From Burkholderiaceae bacterium (lineage in GTDB: Bacteria; Pseudomonadota; Gammaproteobacteria; Burkholderiales; Burkholderiaceae_D), in contig JAOASL010000008.1 in NCBI GenBank assembly GCA_030158675.1, positions 1 to 64,000 on the forward strand: a DNA stretch of 64,000 nt. The letters are read 5' to 3'. Shown in pieces: positions 18,561-27,495 of this stretch. Every line of letters begins with the position of its first letter. Within the stretch, counting starts at the first letter, position 1. Both the position numbers and the translations under genes were made by a program. A model generated the notes under the pieces. The model made no database searches and was not told where the DNA came from. It was given only the letters and a program-made list of their open reading frames with translations.

Positions 18561-19056
18561 GGTCGATCGTCAGGGTAAGGCGGCCGTCGTTGGCCTTCTG
18601 CAAAACCAGCAGTTCATTGTCTGCCAGCGAAACGGTGCGTGCGACAAAGTCGGCGGCGATCGGCAGCTGGCGACCGCCGCGGTCGACCAGCGCGGCCAGC
18701 ATCACGCGCGCCGGACGTCCGTAGTCGAACAGCGTGTTGATCGCGGCACGCGTGGTGCGGCCGGTGTACAGCACATCATCGACCAGCAAGATAGTGGCGC
18801 CGTTCACGTCGAACGGTATCTGGCTCGGCTTGACCTCGGGCGACAGCCCACGCTCGGCGAAGTCGTCACGATAGAAAGACACATCGACATAGCCGACATC
18901 GGCCACGCCCATCGCCCGCGCGAGCCGGTCCGCCAGCCATGCGCCGCCGGAGTAGATGCCGACCACGGCCAGCTTGTCAGTGCCGCCGAGTGCGGACGCG
19001 ATGTCACGTTCCAGCTGCGCATACAGCGCTTCGGCATCAAGTTCAGGATGGATCAT
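18553..19056 (-). CDS. pyrR: PyrR-type regulator/uracil phosphoribosyltransferase
   Basis: A PRTase-fold protein of 167 residues with the PRPP loop [17 protein letters not shown]. In Gram-positives PyrR binds pyr mRNA; in proteobacteria its regulatory role is less certain and it may act mainly as a uracil phosphoribosyltransferase. The open frame begins with a TTG at 19065, but the ATG at 19056 gives the normal N-terminus and still overlaps the ruvX stop by 14 bp. No pyr attenuator is apparent between this gene and pyrB because the two overlap. Confidence 0.9.
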   Translation of the reverse strand: MIHPELDAEALYAQLERDIASALGGTDKLAVVGIYSGGAWLADRLARAMGVADVGYVDVSFYRDDFAERGLSPEVKPSQIPFDVNGATILLVDDVLYTGRTTRAAINTLFDYGRPARVMLAALVDRGGRQLPIAADFVARTVSLADNELLVLQKANDGRLTLTIDHA

Positions 19057-19432
19057 GTTGGTCAAAATATTGTTGAAGTATCAGTGCCGCTGCCTCGCTG
19101 TCGACGTGCTGGCCGCGCTGCTGCGACAGCACCGCGGAGGTATAACGTTCGTCGACCAGCACGGTGGGCAGGCCATAGCGGCCATGAATCTGGTTCGCGA
19201 AACGGCGGCAGCGCACGGTCATCTCATGCTCCGCGCCATCCGGATGCAGCGGCAGCCCCACCGCCACGGTGCCAGGCTGCCATGCGTCGAGCAGGGCGCC
19301 GATCGCCTTGAACTTGCCCTCGTTAGTCGGCTCGTCAATCAGCGCCAGCGGCGTCGCCTGCCTCAACAGTGAGTTACCGACGGCAACGCCGATGCGCTTG
19401 AGGCCGAAGTCGAATGCAATCACCGTGCTCAT
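19043..19432 (-). CDS. yqgF: Putative pre-16S rRNA nuclease (YqgF/RuvX)
   Basis: A 129-residue RNase H-fold protein. The first metal Asp is in AFDFGLKRIGVAVG; GLPLHPDG and the late VDERYTSA motif with its acidic residue complete the site. The family processes the 16S rRNA 5' end, and was earlier called a Holliday-junction resolvase. It lies 21 bp after yqgE, a very common pairing, and overlaps pyrR. Confidence 0.93.
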   Translation of the reverse strand: MSTVIAFDFGLKRIGVAVGNSLLRQATPLALIDEPTNEGKFKAIGALLDAWQPGTVAVGLPLHPDGAEHEMTVRCRRFANQIHGRYGLPTVLVDERYTSAVLSQQRGQHVDSEAAALILQQYFDQHDPS

Positions 19433-19453
19433 GCGAGAAGAAACCGGGCGTCC

Positions 19454-20101
19454 TCACGCATGGCCCGCTTCTCCGGTCAGGTAGCTCGGATCAATCCCGA
19501 GCAAGTGCATCGCCGCTACGAAACGCTCTTCGATCGGCGTGTCAAAGATGATGGTCGGATCGGCGCGTACCGTCAGCCAGCCGTTGCGCAGGATCTCTTC
19601 CTCGAGTTGACCGGCACTCCAGCCGGCGCACCCGAGGGTGACGATCAGTCGTTCCGGCCCGCGACCCTCGGATACCGCCTCGAGTACGTCGCGCGAGGTG
19701 GTCAGCGCGACCTCATCGGACACCTTCAGCGACGACGTAAAGCTGTCATCCGGCGCATGCAGGACAAAACCGCGCTCGACCTGCACCGGACCGCCGAACA
19801 GCACGGGCTGGCGCGCGGACGACGGGAGGTGCGGGCTGATTTCGAGCGACAGTTCAAGACGTTCGAACAGCACGTCCATCGTCATGTCGGTCGGACGGTT
19901 GATGATCATCCCCAGCGCGCCGCCAGCGTGATGCTCGCAGATGTAGACCACGGTGCCGCCGAAAATCGGGTCGAGCATCGACGGCATCGCGATCAGGAAA
20001 TGGTCGGTGAGCTGGAGTTCGGGCGTATTTGCGGAAAAATCAGTTGCCTCCGCGCCGGGCGCGGTAGACGAAGAGGAGGGTGGCTTGCCTTGCTTGGCCA
20101 T
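19454..20101 (-). CDS. yqgE: YqgE/AlgH family protein
   Basis: A 215-residue protein of unknown biochemical role with the family motifs DHFLIAMPSMLDPIFGGTVVYICEH and GMIINRPTDM, then LFGGPVQVERGFVLH and GCAGWSAGQLEEEI. The first 25 residues are a low-complexity extension. In Pseudomonas the homologue AlgH affects alginate, but no general mechanism is established. It is the first gene of the minus-strand run and is divergent from the photolyase. Confidence 0.9.
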   Translation of the reverse strand: MAKQGKPPSSSSTAPGAEATDFSANTPELQLTDHFLIAMPSMLDPIFGGTVVYICEHHAGGALGMIINRPTDMTMDVLFERLELSLEISPHLPSSARQPVLFGGPVQVERGFVLHAPDDSFTSSLKVSDEVALTTSRDVLEAVSEGRGPERLIVTLGCAGWSAGQLEEEILRNGWLTVRADPTIIFDTPIEERFVAAMHLLGIDPSYLTGEAGHA

Positions 20102-20188
20102 GGAGACATTTTAGCAGCATTGCACAGGCATTCCGAAGCGCCGCTACACTGCCGGCTTCCCGGATTGCACTACGGCAGGCTAATCATC

Positions 20189-21670
20189 ATGAAAAAATTC
20201 GACCGCGCACTGGTCTGGTTGCGACGCGACCTGCGCCATTTCGATAACGCAGCGCTGCATCATGCGCTGGCTTCCAGCCGGCAGGTGTATTGCGCTTTCA
20301 TTTTTGACAAGGACATTCTCGATCCGCTGCTCGCCACCGGCACGCTGGATCGGCGCGTGGCCTTTCTTCATGCGAGCCTGCAGGAGCTGGACGCAGAGCT
20401 GCAGGATGCTGGCGGCGGGTTGATCGTCCGCCATGCGCGTGCGACTGACGCGATCCCGCAGCTTGCGCAGGCGCTGGGCGTCGATGCGGTGTTCTGCAAC
20501 CACGACTACGAGCCGGCCGCGGTGGCACGTGATGGCACGATACAGCAGTCGCTTGCACAGGCCGGGCGAGAATTTTTCAGCTTCAAGGATCAGGTGATTT
20601 TCGAGAGAGACGAAGTGCTGTCGCAAGCGGCCAAGGCATTCTCGGTATTCACACCGTACAAGAATGCGTGGCTGAAAAAATTCCAGCTGGCAGCCGGCGA
20701 CCTCGACAGCAGCCGGCTGCCGTATTTCGATTGTTCGCCGGCCGCCGGGCAGTTCGCCGCGCCTCCCTCTGAAGCCGCGCTACCGACGCTGGCGCAACTG
20801 GGGTTCGAAGACTGTGATCTCGCCGCACTGAATCTGCCGACCGGCATGTCGGGCGGGCAGGCGCTGCTCGACGACTTCCTGCCGCGCATCGCGCGCTACG
20901 GCAAGACGCGCGACTATCCGGCACTGAAGGGACCGTCGTATCTATCGGTGCATCTGCGCTTCGGCACGGTGTCGATACGCGCGCTGGCAAGGTACGCGAT
21001 GGACGCGATGCGCTCGGGCAACGGCGCCGAAGGCGCGCCGATCTGGCTGTCAGAGCTGATCTGGCGCGAGTTTTATTTCATGATCCTGCACCACCATCCG
21101 CAAGTCGCGGAAGGCGCGTCGTTCAAGCCGGACTACGATCGCATCGCATGGGAACAGGGACCGGAGGCCGAGACCGCATTCGCCGCTTGGTGCGAGGGGC
21201 GCACCGGCTACCCGCTGGTAGATGCGGCGATGCTTCAGCTCAATCGCAGCGGCTACATGCACAACCGGCTGCGCATGGTGACCGCCTGCTTCCTGATCAA
21301 GGATCTAGGCATCGACTGGCGACGCGGTGAAGCCTATTTCGCGCGCCAGCTGAACGACTTCGATCTGTCCGCCAACAATGGCGGCTGGCAGTGGGCTTCA
21401 TCGTCAGGCTGCGATGCACAGCCGTATTTCCGCATCTTCAATCCGGTCACGCAGTCGGAAAAATTTGATCCGGACGGCAGGTTCATCAAGCGCTACCTGC
21501 CGCAGCTCGCCAGGCTCGACGCAAAATATCTGCACGCGCCATGGCTGGCGCCGGAGCTGACACGGCAGATGGCCGGCGTTGAACTCGGTAAAACGTATCC
21601 GCATCCTGTCGTCGCACACGATGCGGCCCGAAAGCGCACGCTGGAGCGCTATGCGGTGGTGAAAAAATAG
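20189..21670 (+). CDS. phr: Deoxyribodipyrimidine photolyase
   Basis: A 493-residue class I cryptochrome/photolyase. The N-terminal Rossmann domain starts LVWLRRDLRHFDN. The FAD domain carries GPSYLSVHLRFGTVS, ELIWREFYFMILHHHP, the MHNRLRM motif and the WQWASSSGCDAQPYFRIFNP segment of CPD photolyases. It repairs cyclobutane pyrimidine dimers using blue light. The frame is open far upstream across the yqgE antisense region; the ATG at 20189 is the one that begins the domain. Confidence 0.94.
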   Translation: MKKFDRALVWLRRDLRHFDNAALHHALASSRQVYCAFIFDKDILDPLLATGTLDRRVAFLHASLQELDAELQDAGGGLIVRHARATDAIPQLAQALGVDAVFCNHDYEPAAVARDGTIQQSLAQAGREFFSFKDQVIFERDEVLSQAAKAFSVFTPYKNAWLKKFQLAAGDLDSSRLPYFDCSPAAGQFAAPPSEAALPTLAQLGFEDCDLAALNLPTGMSGGQALLDDFLPRIARYGKTRDYPALKGPSYLSVHLRFGTVSIRALARYAMDAMRSGNGAEGAPIWLSELIWREFYFMILHHHPQVAEGASFKPDYDRIAWEQGPEAETAFAAWCEGRTGYPLVDAAMLQLNRSGYMHNRLRMVTACFLIKDLGIDWRRGEAYFARQLNDFDLSANNGGWQWASSSGCDAQPYFRIFNPVTQSEKFDPDGRFIKRYLPQLARLDAKYLHAPWLAPELTRQMAGVELGKTYPHPVVAHDAARKRTLERYAVVKK

Positions 21671-21693
21671 CGCCGCTGCGTGAGAGCCGTCTG

Positions 21694-22902
21694 TCAGTGT
21701 TCGGCGAACCCGCTGACTGCCCGGCTATGTCGGGTCAGATCGTACTGCGTTGCGCCGCTGTCCTGGCCGGCGCGCTTGAGCCAGTCCGGATGCGCCAGCG
21801 TGTCGCGCAAGTCGCGCCGACCGGCTTCCCAGCGTTCGAGCACGGAGGCACGCGAAAACTCGTAATCCTTCGACTCGCCCTCGAAAGGCCCCTGCCGGTA
21901 GATCAGGTGCACGATGTCGAGTGGTGCCACGTCGGCGAAATCTTTCAGATAATGCACGGCAGCGAGGCCGCGCAAATTAGCGGGCAAGGCGGCGAGCAGT
22001 TCCGCAACGGCGCAGCGGGTATTGGTCAGCTCGGCGACCATGTTACTGCTGTAGCGTGTGCGGCTTGAGTACATGATGTCCTTTTGCCGCTTCAGCACAT
22101 CATCGAAATTACGCGGCACATCGCCACGCGCACTGAACAGATCGACCTGAAACACCAGCAAGCTCTGATCGTTGTCGCGCATGTCCAGCACATGGTGCAA
22201 CGGCGTATTCGACACGATGCCGCCGTCCCACCAGAGTTCGTCGTCAATTTCGACCGGAGGAAAAGACGGCGGCAGCGCGCCGCTGGCCATCACATGCTCC
22301 GGCCCGATGCGGACCTGGGTATTGTCGAAATAATGCGAATTCCCGGTGCGCACATGCACCGCACCCAGTGACAAGCGAATACCGCCATCGTTGATCAGGT
22401 CGAAATCGATCAGGGACTCGAGCGTTGATTTCAGTGGCGCCGTGTCGTACAGGCTGAGCGCGCCGACGCTGCCAGGCGGCTGGAACGGCGCTGGCGGAAG
22501 GCGCGGCTGAAAGAAACCCGGAATGCCGACCCACGCGGCGTGCCATGCGCTGAACTGGTTCAGCAGGCCGCGCTGTTCGCCGTTCTCGGTCAACGCGCGC
22601 AGCCAGGGCATCAGTGAGGTCGGGTCAGTGAATTGCGGCGTCCCCGACGAGATCCGGTGCCAGAAATCGGTCAGCCGCTCGATCCGTTTGGCCGGCGGGT
22701 TGCCTGCGATGATCGCGGCATTGACCGCGCCGATCGACACGCCGACCACCCAGTCGGGCTCGCATTCGCTGGCCGCGAGTTCCTCGAACGCGCCCGCCTG
22801 ATAGGCACCGAGCGCGCCACCGCCCTGCAGCACTAGCGCGATCCGGTCATGCGCGCGCCGAAGCGCGGTGTTTTTCCGGTTGGCTTTCCATTCAACTTTC
22901 AT
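21694..22902 (-). CDS. Patatin-like phospholipase with C-terminal DUF3734
   Basis: A 402-residue lipid hydrolase. The oxyanion hole is LQGGGALGAYQAG, the nucleophile Ser56 lies in GVSIG, and the catalytic Asp226 in WDGGIVSNTP. The region after about residue 260 matches the DUF3734 tail often found on bacterial patatins (for example in polyhydroxyalkanoate-producing bacteria). No signal peptide is visible, so it is probably cytoplasmic. Substrate is unknown. It lies 69 bp downstream of chpA on the same strand and may or may not be cotranscribed. Confidence 0.88.
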   Translation of the reverse strand: MKVEWKANRKNTALRRAHDRIALVLQGGGALGAYQAGAFEELAASECEPDWVVGVSIGAVNAAIIAGNPPAKRIERLTDFWHRISSGTPQFTDPTSLMPWLRALTENGEQRGLLNQFSAWHAAWVGIPGFFQPRLPPAPFQPPGSVGALSLYDTAPLKSTLESLIDFDLINDGGIRLSLGAVHVRTGNSHYFDNTQVRIGPEHVMASGALPPSFPPVEIDDELWWDGGIVSNTPLHHVLDMRDNDQSLLVFQVDLFSARGDVPRNFDDVLKRQKDIMYSSRTRYSSNMVAELTNTRCAVAELLAALPANLRGLAAVHYLKDFADVAPLDIVHLIYRQGPFEGESKDYEFSRASVLERWEAGRRDLRDTLAHPDWLKRAGQDSGATQYDLTRHSRAVSGFAEH

Positions 22903-22971
22903 CTCGCCTCCGCTCTGTGGAAAAAATTTTTGAAACAGGCGGCCGATGTCACGCAGGTACGCGCTGCCCGA

Positions 22972-25900
22972 TCAGGCAGCCAGCGGCGCCTCAGTGCGCA
23001 AGTCCGCCAGCAGCGCCAGCAACACCTCTTCATCGAAGGGCTTGCCCAGATAAGCGAGTACCCCGAGCTGTTGCGCCCGTTCGCGATGCCGATCGGCGAT
23101 GCGCGATGTGATCATGACGACGGGCAGTCCACAGAGCGCCACATCGGCGCGCAGAGCGGCCAGCAGTTCGAATCCATCCATTCGCGGCATTTCAATGTCG
23201 AGCAGCAGCGCGGCAGGCCGGCGCTCGCCCAGGCGCTCCAGTGCCTCGACACCGTCGCGCGCGAGGACGACTGCATAACCATGGCGTTCGAGCAGGCGCT
23301 GGCTTGCGCGACGCACGGTCAGCGAGTCGTCGACCACCAGCACCAGCGGCCGTTCCGGCACGGGAGGTTCTGCCGCCACCGGTGTTGCCGGCAGACGGAA
23401 AGGGTCGATGATCAGCACGATGCCGCCGTCGCCAAGCACCGTCGCCCCGCCAATGCCCGGCACCTGCGCCAGCTGCGGCCCGGCATGTTTGACCATCACG
23501 TCGCGCTGACCCGCCACCGCATCAAGCCGGAGCGCCAGCAGGCGCTCGCCTTCCTGCACGATCGCGACCGGGAGCCTGGCTGCCTCGTCGTCGCTGACTT
23601 TGACGGCGTCGCCCAGTGCCCGGCCAAGATGCCGCAAGGGTAGCCACTTTCCCCGCCACAGGATCTGCTGGCCGTCAGCATGATGTTCGATCTGGCCCGG
23701 CCCCGGCTGCACGATCTGGCGCACCCGCGCCACCGGCAACGCGACGCGGCGGGTGCCGGCGCTGGCCAGCAGCACCGGCAAGCTGACCAGCGCAAGCGGC
23801 AGCGTGATCGTGAAACGACAGCCTTGCCCCGGTGCGCTGTCGACCTCGATGCGGCCGCCAAGCGCCTGCAGCCCGGCACGTACGGCATCCATGCCAATAC
23901 CGCGCCCGGACAGCGTGGTGACTGTAGCTGCCGTTGAAAATCCGGGAGCGAAGATCAGCGCGGTCAGCGCGGCATCATCGGTCTGCTCATCCATGCCGAG
24001 CAGACCGGCAGACAGCGCACGGCTGCGCATCTGGCCGAGATCAAGGCCCCGGCCGTCATCATGTAGCGACAGCCGTAGTTCGTTGCCGGCCAGTGCTGCC
24101 GCTATCGTCACTGTCCCCGCGCGCGGCTTGCCGAGTGCCACACGCTGTACGGCCGGTTCAATGCCGTGTACGGCAGCGTTGCGTAGCAGATGGCCGAAGG
24201 GGCCTATCAGGCGATCCAGCAGGCTGCGCTCGATCTCGACGTCGCCTCCTGTCAGCACCAGCCCTGCTTCGCGCCCGGCCTCGCGCGCTGCCTGGCGCAA
24301 CAGATAGCGCAGCCGCGGCTCGATCGAGCGCAAGGGCTGCGAGCGCATTGACTGCACATCCAGCTGGCACTGGCGCATATCGCGCGCCTGCGCGGACGCA
24401 GCCAGAGCCAGCCGCTCAACCTGTCGCGCCAGCCCGCGCTGCACTCCCGACAGATCGGCGAGGCTTTCGGCCATCATGCGCGTGAGCTCGTGCAATCGGG
24501 TGTAGCGGTCGAACTCGAGCGGATCGAAGCCGGCGTCGTTGCCATGCGATGCACGCGACAGGATGCGCGACTCGGATTCGATCTCGAGCTCGCGCAGTTG
24601 CACGCGCAGCCGCGACAGATCGCCGGATAGCGCAGCGATCGCATGTCGCTGATCCTGCACGACATCGCTGATACACGCATTGCCGACCCATAGTGCAGCA
24701 GCAGCATCGGCGACACGCGCGAGCTGGCCAGCGGCAACTCGCAATTGAGGTGTGGCCGCTGGATTGGCATTGGCCAGCCGAGCGACGGCAGCATTGGCAT
24801 CTGCAACTGCAGCCTCCGTCACGCCCGCATCGCCGGCAGCACCCGCTCCGCTGGACGCGCTGGTTGCCGCGCCAGCGCATTCGTCGTGCAGCAAGGGCGA
24901 CGCGCCGACAGTCGGCAGCACAGGCATGCTTCCCTGCATCCAGCGGTCCATCCGCTCCTGCAGCGCCGGCAAGGCCTGGAGCACAGCAGCAGGAGACTGC
25001 TGCGCCAGCGCCGTAACTTCGGCTTCAGCCTCGTGAAATTCCTCGCCCAGCGCCTGCCGACCTGCCATGCGTGCACCGCCCTTGAGCGTATGCAGGACGC
25101 GCAGCAATTGCCTCGGCGGCTCGCGGCCGTCCGGATGCTGATGCCACGCCAATAACGCCGTCTCGAGTTGTGGCAGCAGATCGGCCGCCTCTTCATCAAA
25201 GATCGCCAGCAATTCTCCGGCAGAGCCGTCATCGGTCGCAGTGGGAGACGGCAGCGCAGGTAATGACGCGATGGACGGCATCAGCGGCTCTGCAGTGAGT
25301 GCCGTATCAGGCGCCTGAATGAGCGCCGCGTCGATGTCGGCCGGAAGCGATGTCAGCGCAGGCACCGACACATCGTCAATTGCTGCGGATGGGTCGTCGT
25401 CGCCAGCCTCATCGACCGCTTCGGCATGCTCACTTTCACTTTGGCATGCGTCCGGTGTTGCGTCAGCGTGGCCGTCGCCCAAGGGCGAGGTCACTTGCAG
25501 GCGCGCAATCAGCGCCGTCGGCGCTGCGCACTGTCCGGCTGTCGCGAAATCGTCGAGCATGCGCTCAAGCGCATACATTGCATCGGCAAGCAGCGCGTCC
25601 CCGGGTCGCCAGCCTGCGGCCATCAGATAGTTTTCGAGTGCTAGCGCCAGCCCGGCCATCTCCGATTGGCCGACGGTCGCCGAGCAGCCGGCCACCGTGT
25701 GTACCGCGCGCAGCGCCACTGCGCTGGCGTACTCCGCGCAATCGCCAGCGGCCAACGCACGCAGGCTACGCAAATGCTCGGCGACCTCGTCAAGGAAAAT
25801 CGCATGCAGCCGGCTGCCCACCGCCACTGCCTGCGTGAAAGGTCCGGCCGGCATGGTCAGCACCGGCGGGCCATCGGTACGCGTGGGATCGGCCAAGGGC

Positions 25901-27480
25901 TTCAGCTGCGATGGTGTCAGCTGCGACGGAAGCAATGCAATCGATGCCGCCAGCGTCACCCAGGCAGCCGCCGCCGAATGCAGCGCCAATCGCGGGTCGG
26001 CGTCAATCGATGCGCCCGCCACCAAGGCTTTCAACGCCGCGACGTCATCTCCGTCATCCTGCAGCCCGTACAGCGCCAGTGCGCCGGCCACTTGCGTGAG
26101 CACACCGTCTACGGTAGAGAGTGCCGGATCGGTATCGCCCGACTGCCACGCGGCTTCGAGCACCTGTTCCGCAGCGCTCAGCTCCGTGGCTATCGTGTCG
26201 CAGAAGCACGCCAGACGCCGACGTGCGCTGCAGGATTGCACCTGTCTGACCAGCGCATTGCGTGCAAACGCAATGTCACCGTCACACGCCAGATCGAGCA
26301 CCGCAGCCATCGCACCGGCATCGGTCGCGCCGTCTGCTGACCACGCATGAAGATCAATGAGCAAGGCCGCCAACAGCTCGCGCTGTGGCGCTTCATACGA
26401 GTCTGGCACCTGTACGACAAGTCGTCGAAGCGCGTCGGCAAGTGCCTGCATATGTGGCGCATGCCCTGCTTCGTTTGCAAGTTCGCACCATATTGCCGGA
26501 TCGCCGATGCGCTCGGGATCGCCATCGAGCACTGCAATTTTTTTCGCCACCGCCAAACCGAACGACACACGCGCATCGGGCTGATCCGTTGCGGGAGATT
26601 CATCTTCCGGCAGCCCCGCCAGCTGGATGTCAAGACGGAGTAATCGTGCAACGGCAAGCGCGACCTCAGTCTGCAAGCACGGTGCCGACAGTGCGAACAA
26701 CGCGTCGCGGGCAAGCGGCTCAAGTACCGTCATCAGATCGGCACCGTGGCGATGACGCAGCGCCCTGACGGTCGCAGCAAGCAGTTTTTTGTCGGAGACC
26801 GCAAGCGAACCCGCTGTCTGTGCAAGCTCCAGCAGGTAGGCATGCAGGATCAGCCAGCAAAGACCCGCGTCTCTGTGTGACGCCTGTGCTGCCATAGCCG
26901 CCAGCACATCGGCGAAGGAACGCGTGGCACGGACACGATCGCTGTCATCGTCCGCGCGCAGACAGGCAAGCAAGGCCCGCTCGCCGTCAGCCAGCGGATC
27001 CGCGCCCGGCGGTGCCGGCGGTAATGGCAGCAAGGGCAGCACCGCGCCCTCCGGGAGCTGCAACGACAGCAAGTGCGCCACCGCAGGATCGGTTGCGCCG
27101 CCGGGTCGCGCATGCCGCTGCCAGCAGCGCAGCAAATCTGCTGCAAGCACTTCGCCCCGCTGCATCAGGCGCTCGAACGCCCAGGCGACGACGTGCGCCA
27201 GTGCGCGCACGGTATCGACGGCATTGGTTGTCTCCAGGGACCGCAGCTGCGTGCGCACGTGCGTTACCAGCGCGCGCAATCCGGATTGGCCGGCATGAGC
27301 CAGCGCACCCTCAATTTCAGTCAGTTGTTGCAGGATATCTTCGATGCGCTCGTCGGCCGGTTCATCGAGTACGGGGGTGCGCAACACTTCGATCAACTGC
27401 GCCAGCACGGAATCAATCGCCGCACCCAGCGCAAGCAGCGCCGAGCGCGCTGCGATCATTCTTTCATTGGCAGTTTGCAT
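22972..27480 (-). CDS. chpA: Hybrid CheA-type kinase of the pilus chemosensory system (ChpA/PilL)
   Basis: A 1502-residue multidomain kinase controlling twitching motility. Residues 1-500 resemble the ChpA N-terminal helical repeats. One Hpt-like domain has HTVAGCS near residue 595 and a second has HTLKGGARMAG near 797. A CheA catalytic core has the N box HLLRNAAVHGIEP near 1100 and DDGRGLD. A CheW-like domain spans about 1230-1340, and a receiver (VVDDSLTVRRA, phospho-Asp in LLLDIEMPRMDG) ends the protein. The ATG at 27480, 15 bp after the pilJ stop, is preferred to a GTG at 27489. It has fewer Hpt domains than the roughly 2470-residue Pseudomonas ChpA. Confidence 0.93.
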   Translation of the reverse strand: MQTANERMIAARSALLALGAAIDSVLAQLIEVLRTPVLDEPADERIEDILQQLTEIEGALAHAGQSGLRALVTHVRTQLRSLETTNAVDTVRALAHVVAWAFERLMQRGEVLAADLLRCWQRHARPGGATDPAVAHLLSLQLPEGAVLPLLPLPPAPPGADPLADGERALLACLRADDDSDRVRATRSFADVLAAMAAQASHRDAGLCWLILHAYLLELAQTAGSLAVSDKKLLAATVRALRHRHGADLMTVLEPLARDALFALSAPCLQTEVALAVARLLRLDIQLAGLPEDESPATDQPDARVSFGLAVAKKIAVLDGDPERIGDPAIWCELANEAGHAPHMQALADALRRLVVQVPDSYEAPQRELLAALLIDLHAWSADGATDAGAMAAVLDLACDGDIAFARNALVRQVQSCSARRRLACFCDTIATELSAAEQVLEAAWQSGDTDPALSTVDGVLTQVAGALALYGLQDDGDDVAALKALVAGASIDADPRLALHSAAAAWVTLAASIALLPSQLTPSQLKPLADPTRTDGPPVLTMPAGPFTQAVAVGSRLHAIFLDEVAEHLRSLRALAAGDCAEYASAVALRAVHTVAGCSATVGQSEMAGLALALENYLMAAGWRPGDALLADAMYALERMLDDFATAGQCAAPTALIARLQVTSPLGDGHADATPDACQSESEHAEAVDEAGDDDPSAAIDDVSVPALTSLPADIDAALIQAPDTALTAEPLMPSIASLPALPSPTATDDGSAGELLAIFDEEAADLLPQLETALLAWHQHPDGREPPRQLLRVLHTLKGGARMAGRQALGEEFHEAEAEVTALAQQSPAAVLQALPALQERMDRWMQGSMPVLPTVGASPLLHDECAGAATSASSGAGAAGDAGVTEAAVADANAAVARLANANPAATPQLRVAAGQLARVADAAAALWVGNACISDVVQDQRHAIAALSGDLSRLRVQLRELEIESESRILSRASHGNDAGFDPLEFDRYTRLHELTRMMAESLADLSGVQRGLARQVERLALAASAQARDMRQCQLDVQSMRSQPLRSIEPRLRYLLRQAAREAGREAGLVLTGGDVEIERSLLDRLIGPFGHLLRNAAVHGIEPAVQRVALGKPRAGTVTIAAALAGNELRLSLHDDGRGLDLGQMRSRALSAGLLGMDEQTDDAALTALIFAPGFSTAATVTTLSGRGIGMDAVRAGLQALGGRIEVDSAPGQGCRFTITLPLALVSLPVLLASAGTRRVALPVARVRQIVQPGPGQIEHHADGQQILWRGKWLPLRHLGRALGDAVKVSDDEAARLPVAIVQEGERLLALRLDAVAGQRDVMVKHAGPQLAQVPGIGGATVLGDGGIVLIIDPFRLPATPVAAEPPVPERPLVLVVDDSLTVRRASQRLLERHGYAVVLARDGVEALERLGERRPAALLLDIEMPRMDGFELLAALRADVALCGLPVVMITSRIADRHRERAQQLGVLAYLGKPFDEEVLLALLADLRTEAPLAA

Positions 27481-27495
27481 GGGCCGCACCGGCCG

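Noticed and set aside
17520-18578. 352-codon plus-strand frame antisense to pyrB
   Set aside because: His/Arg/Val-rich shadow; pyrB motifs on the other strand are unambiguous.
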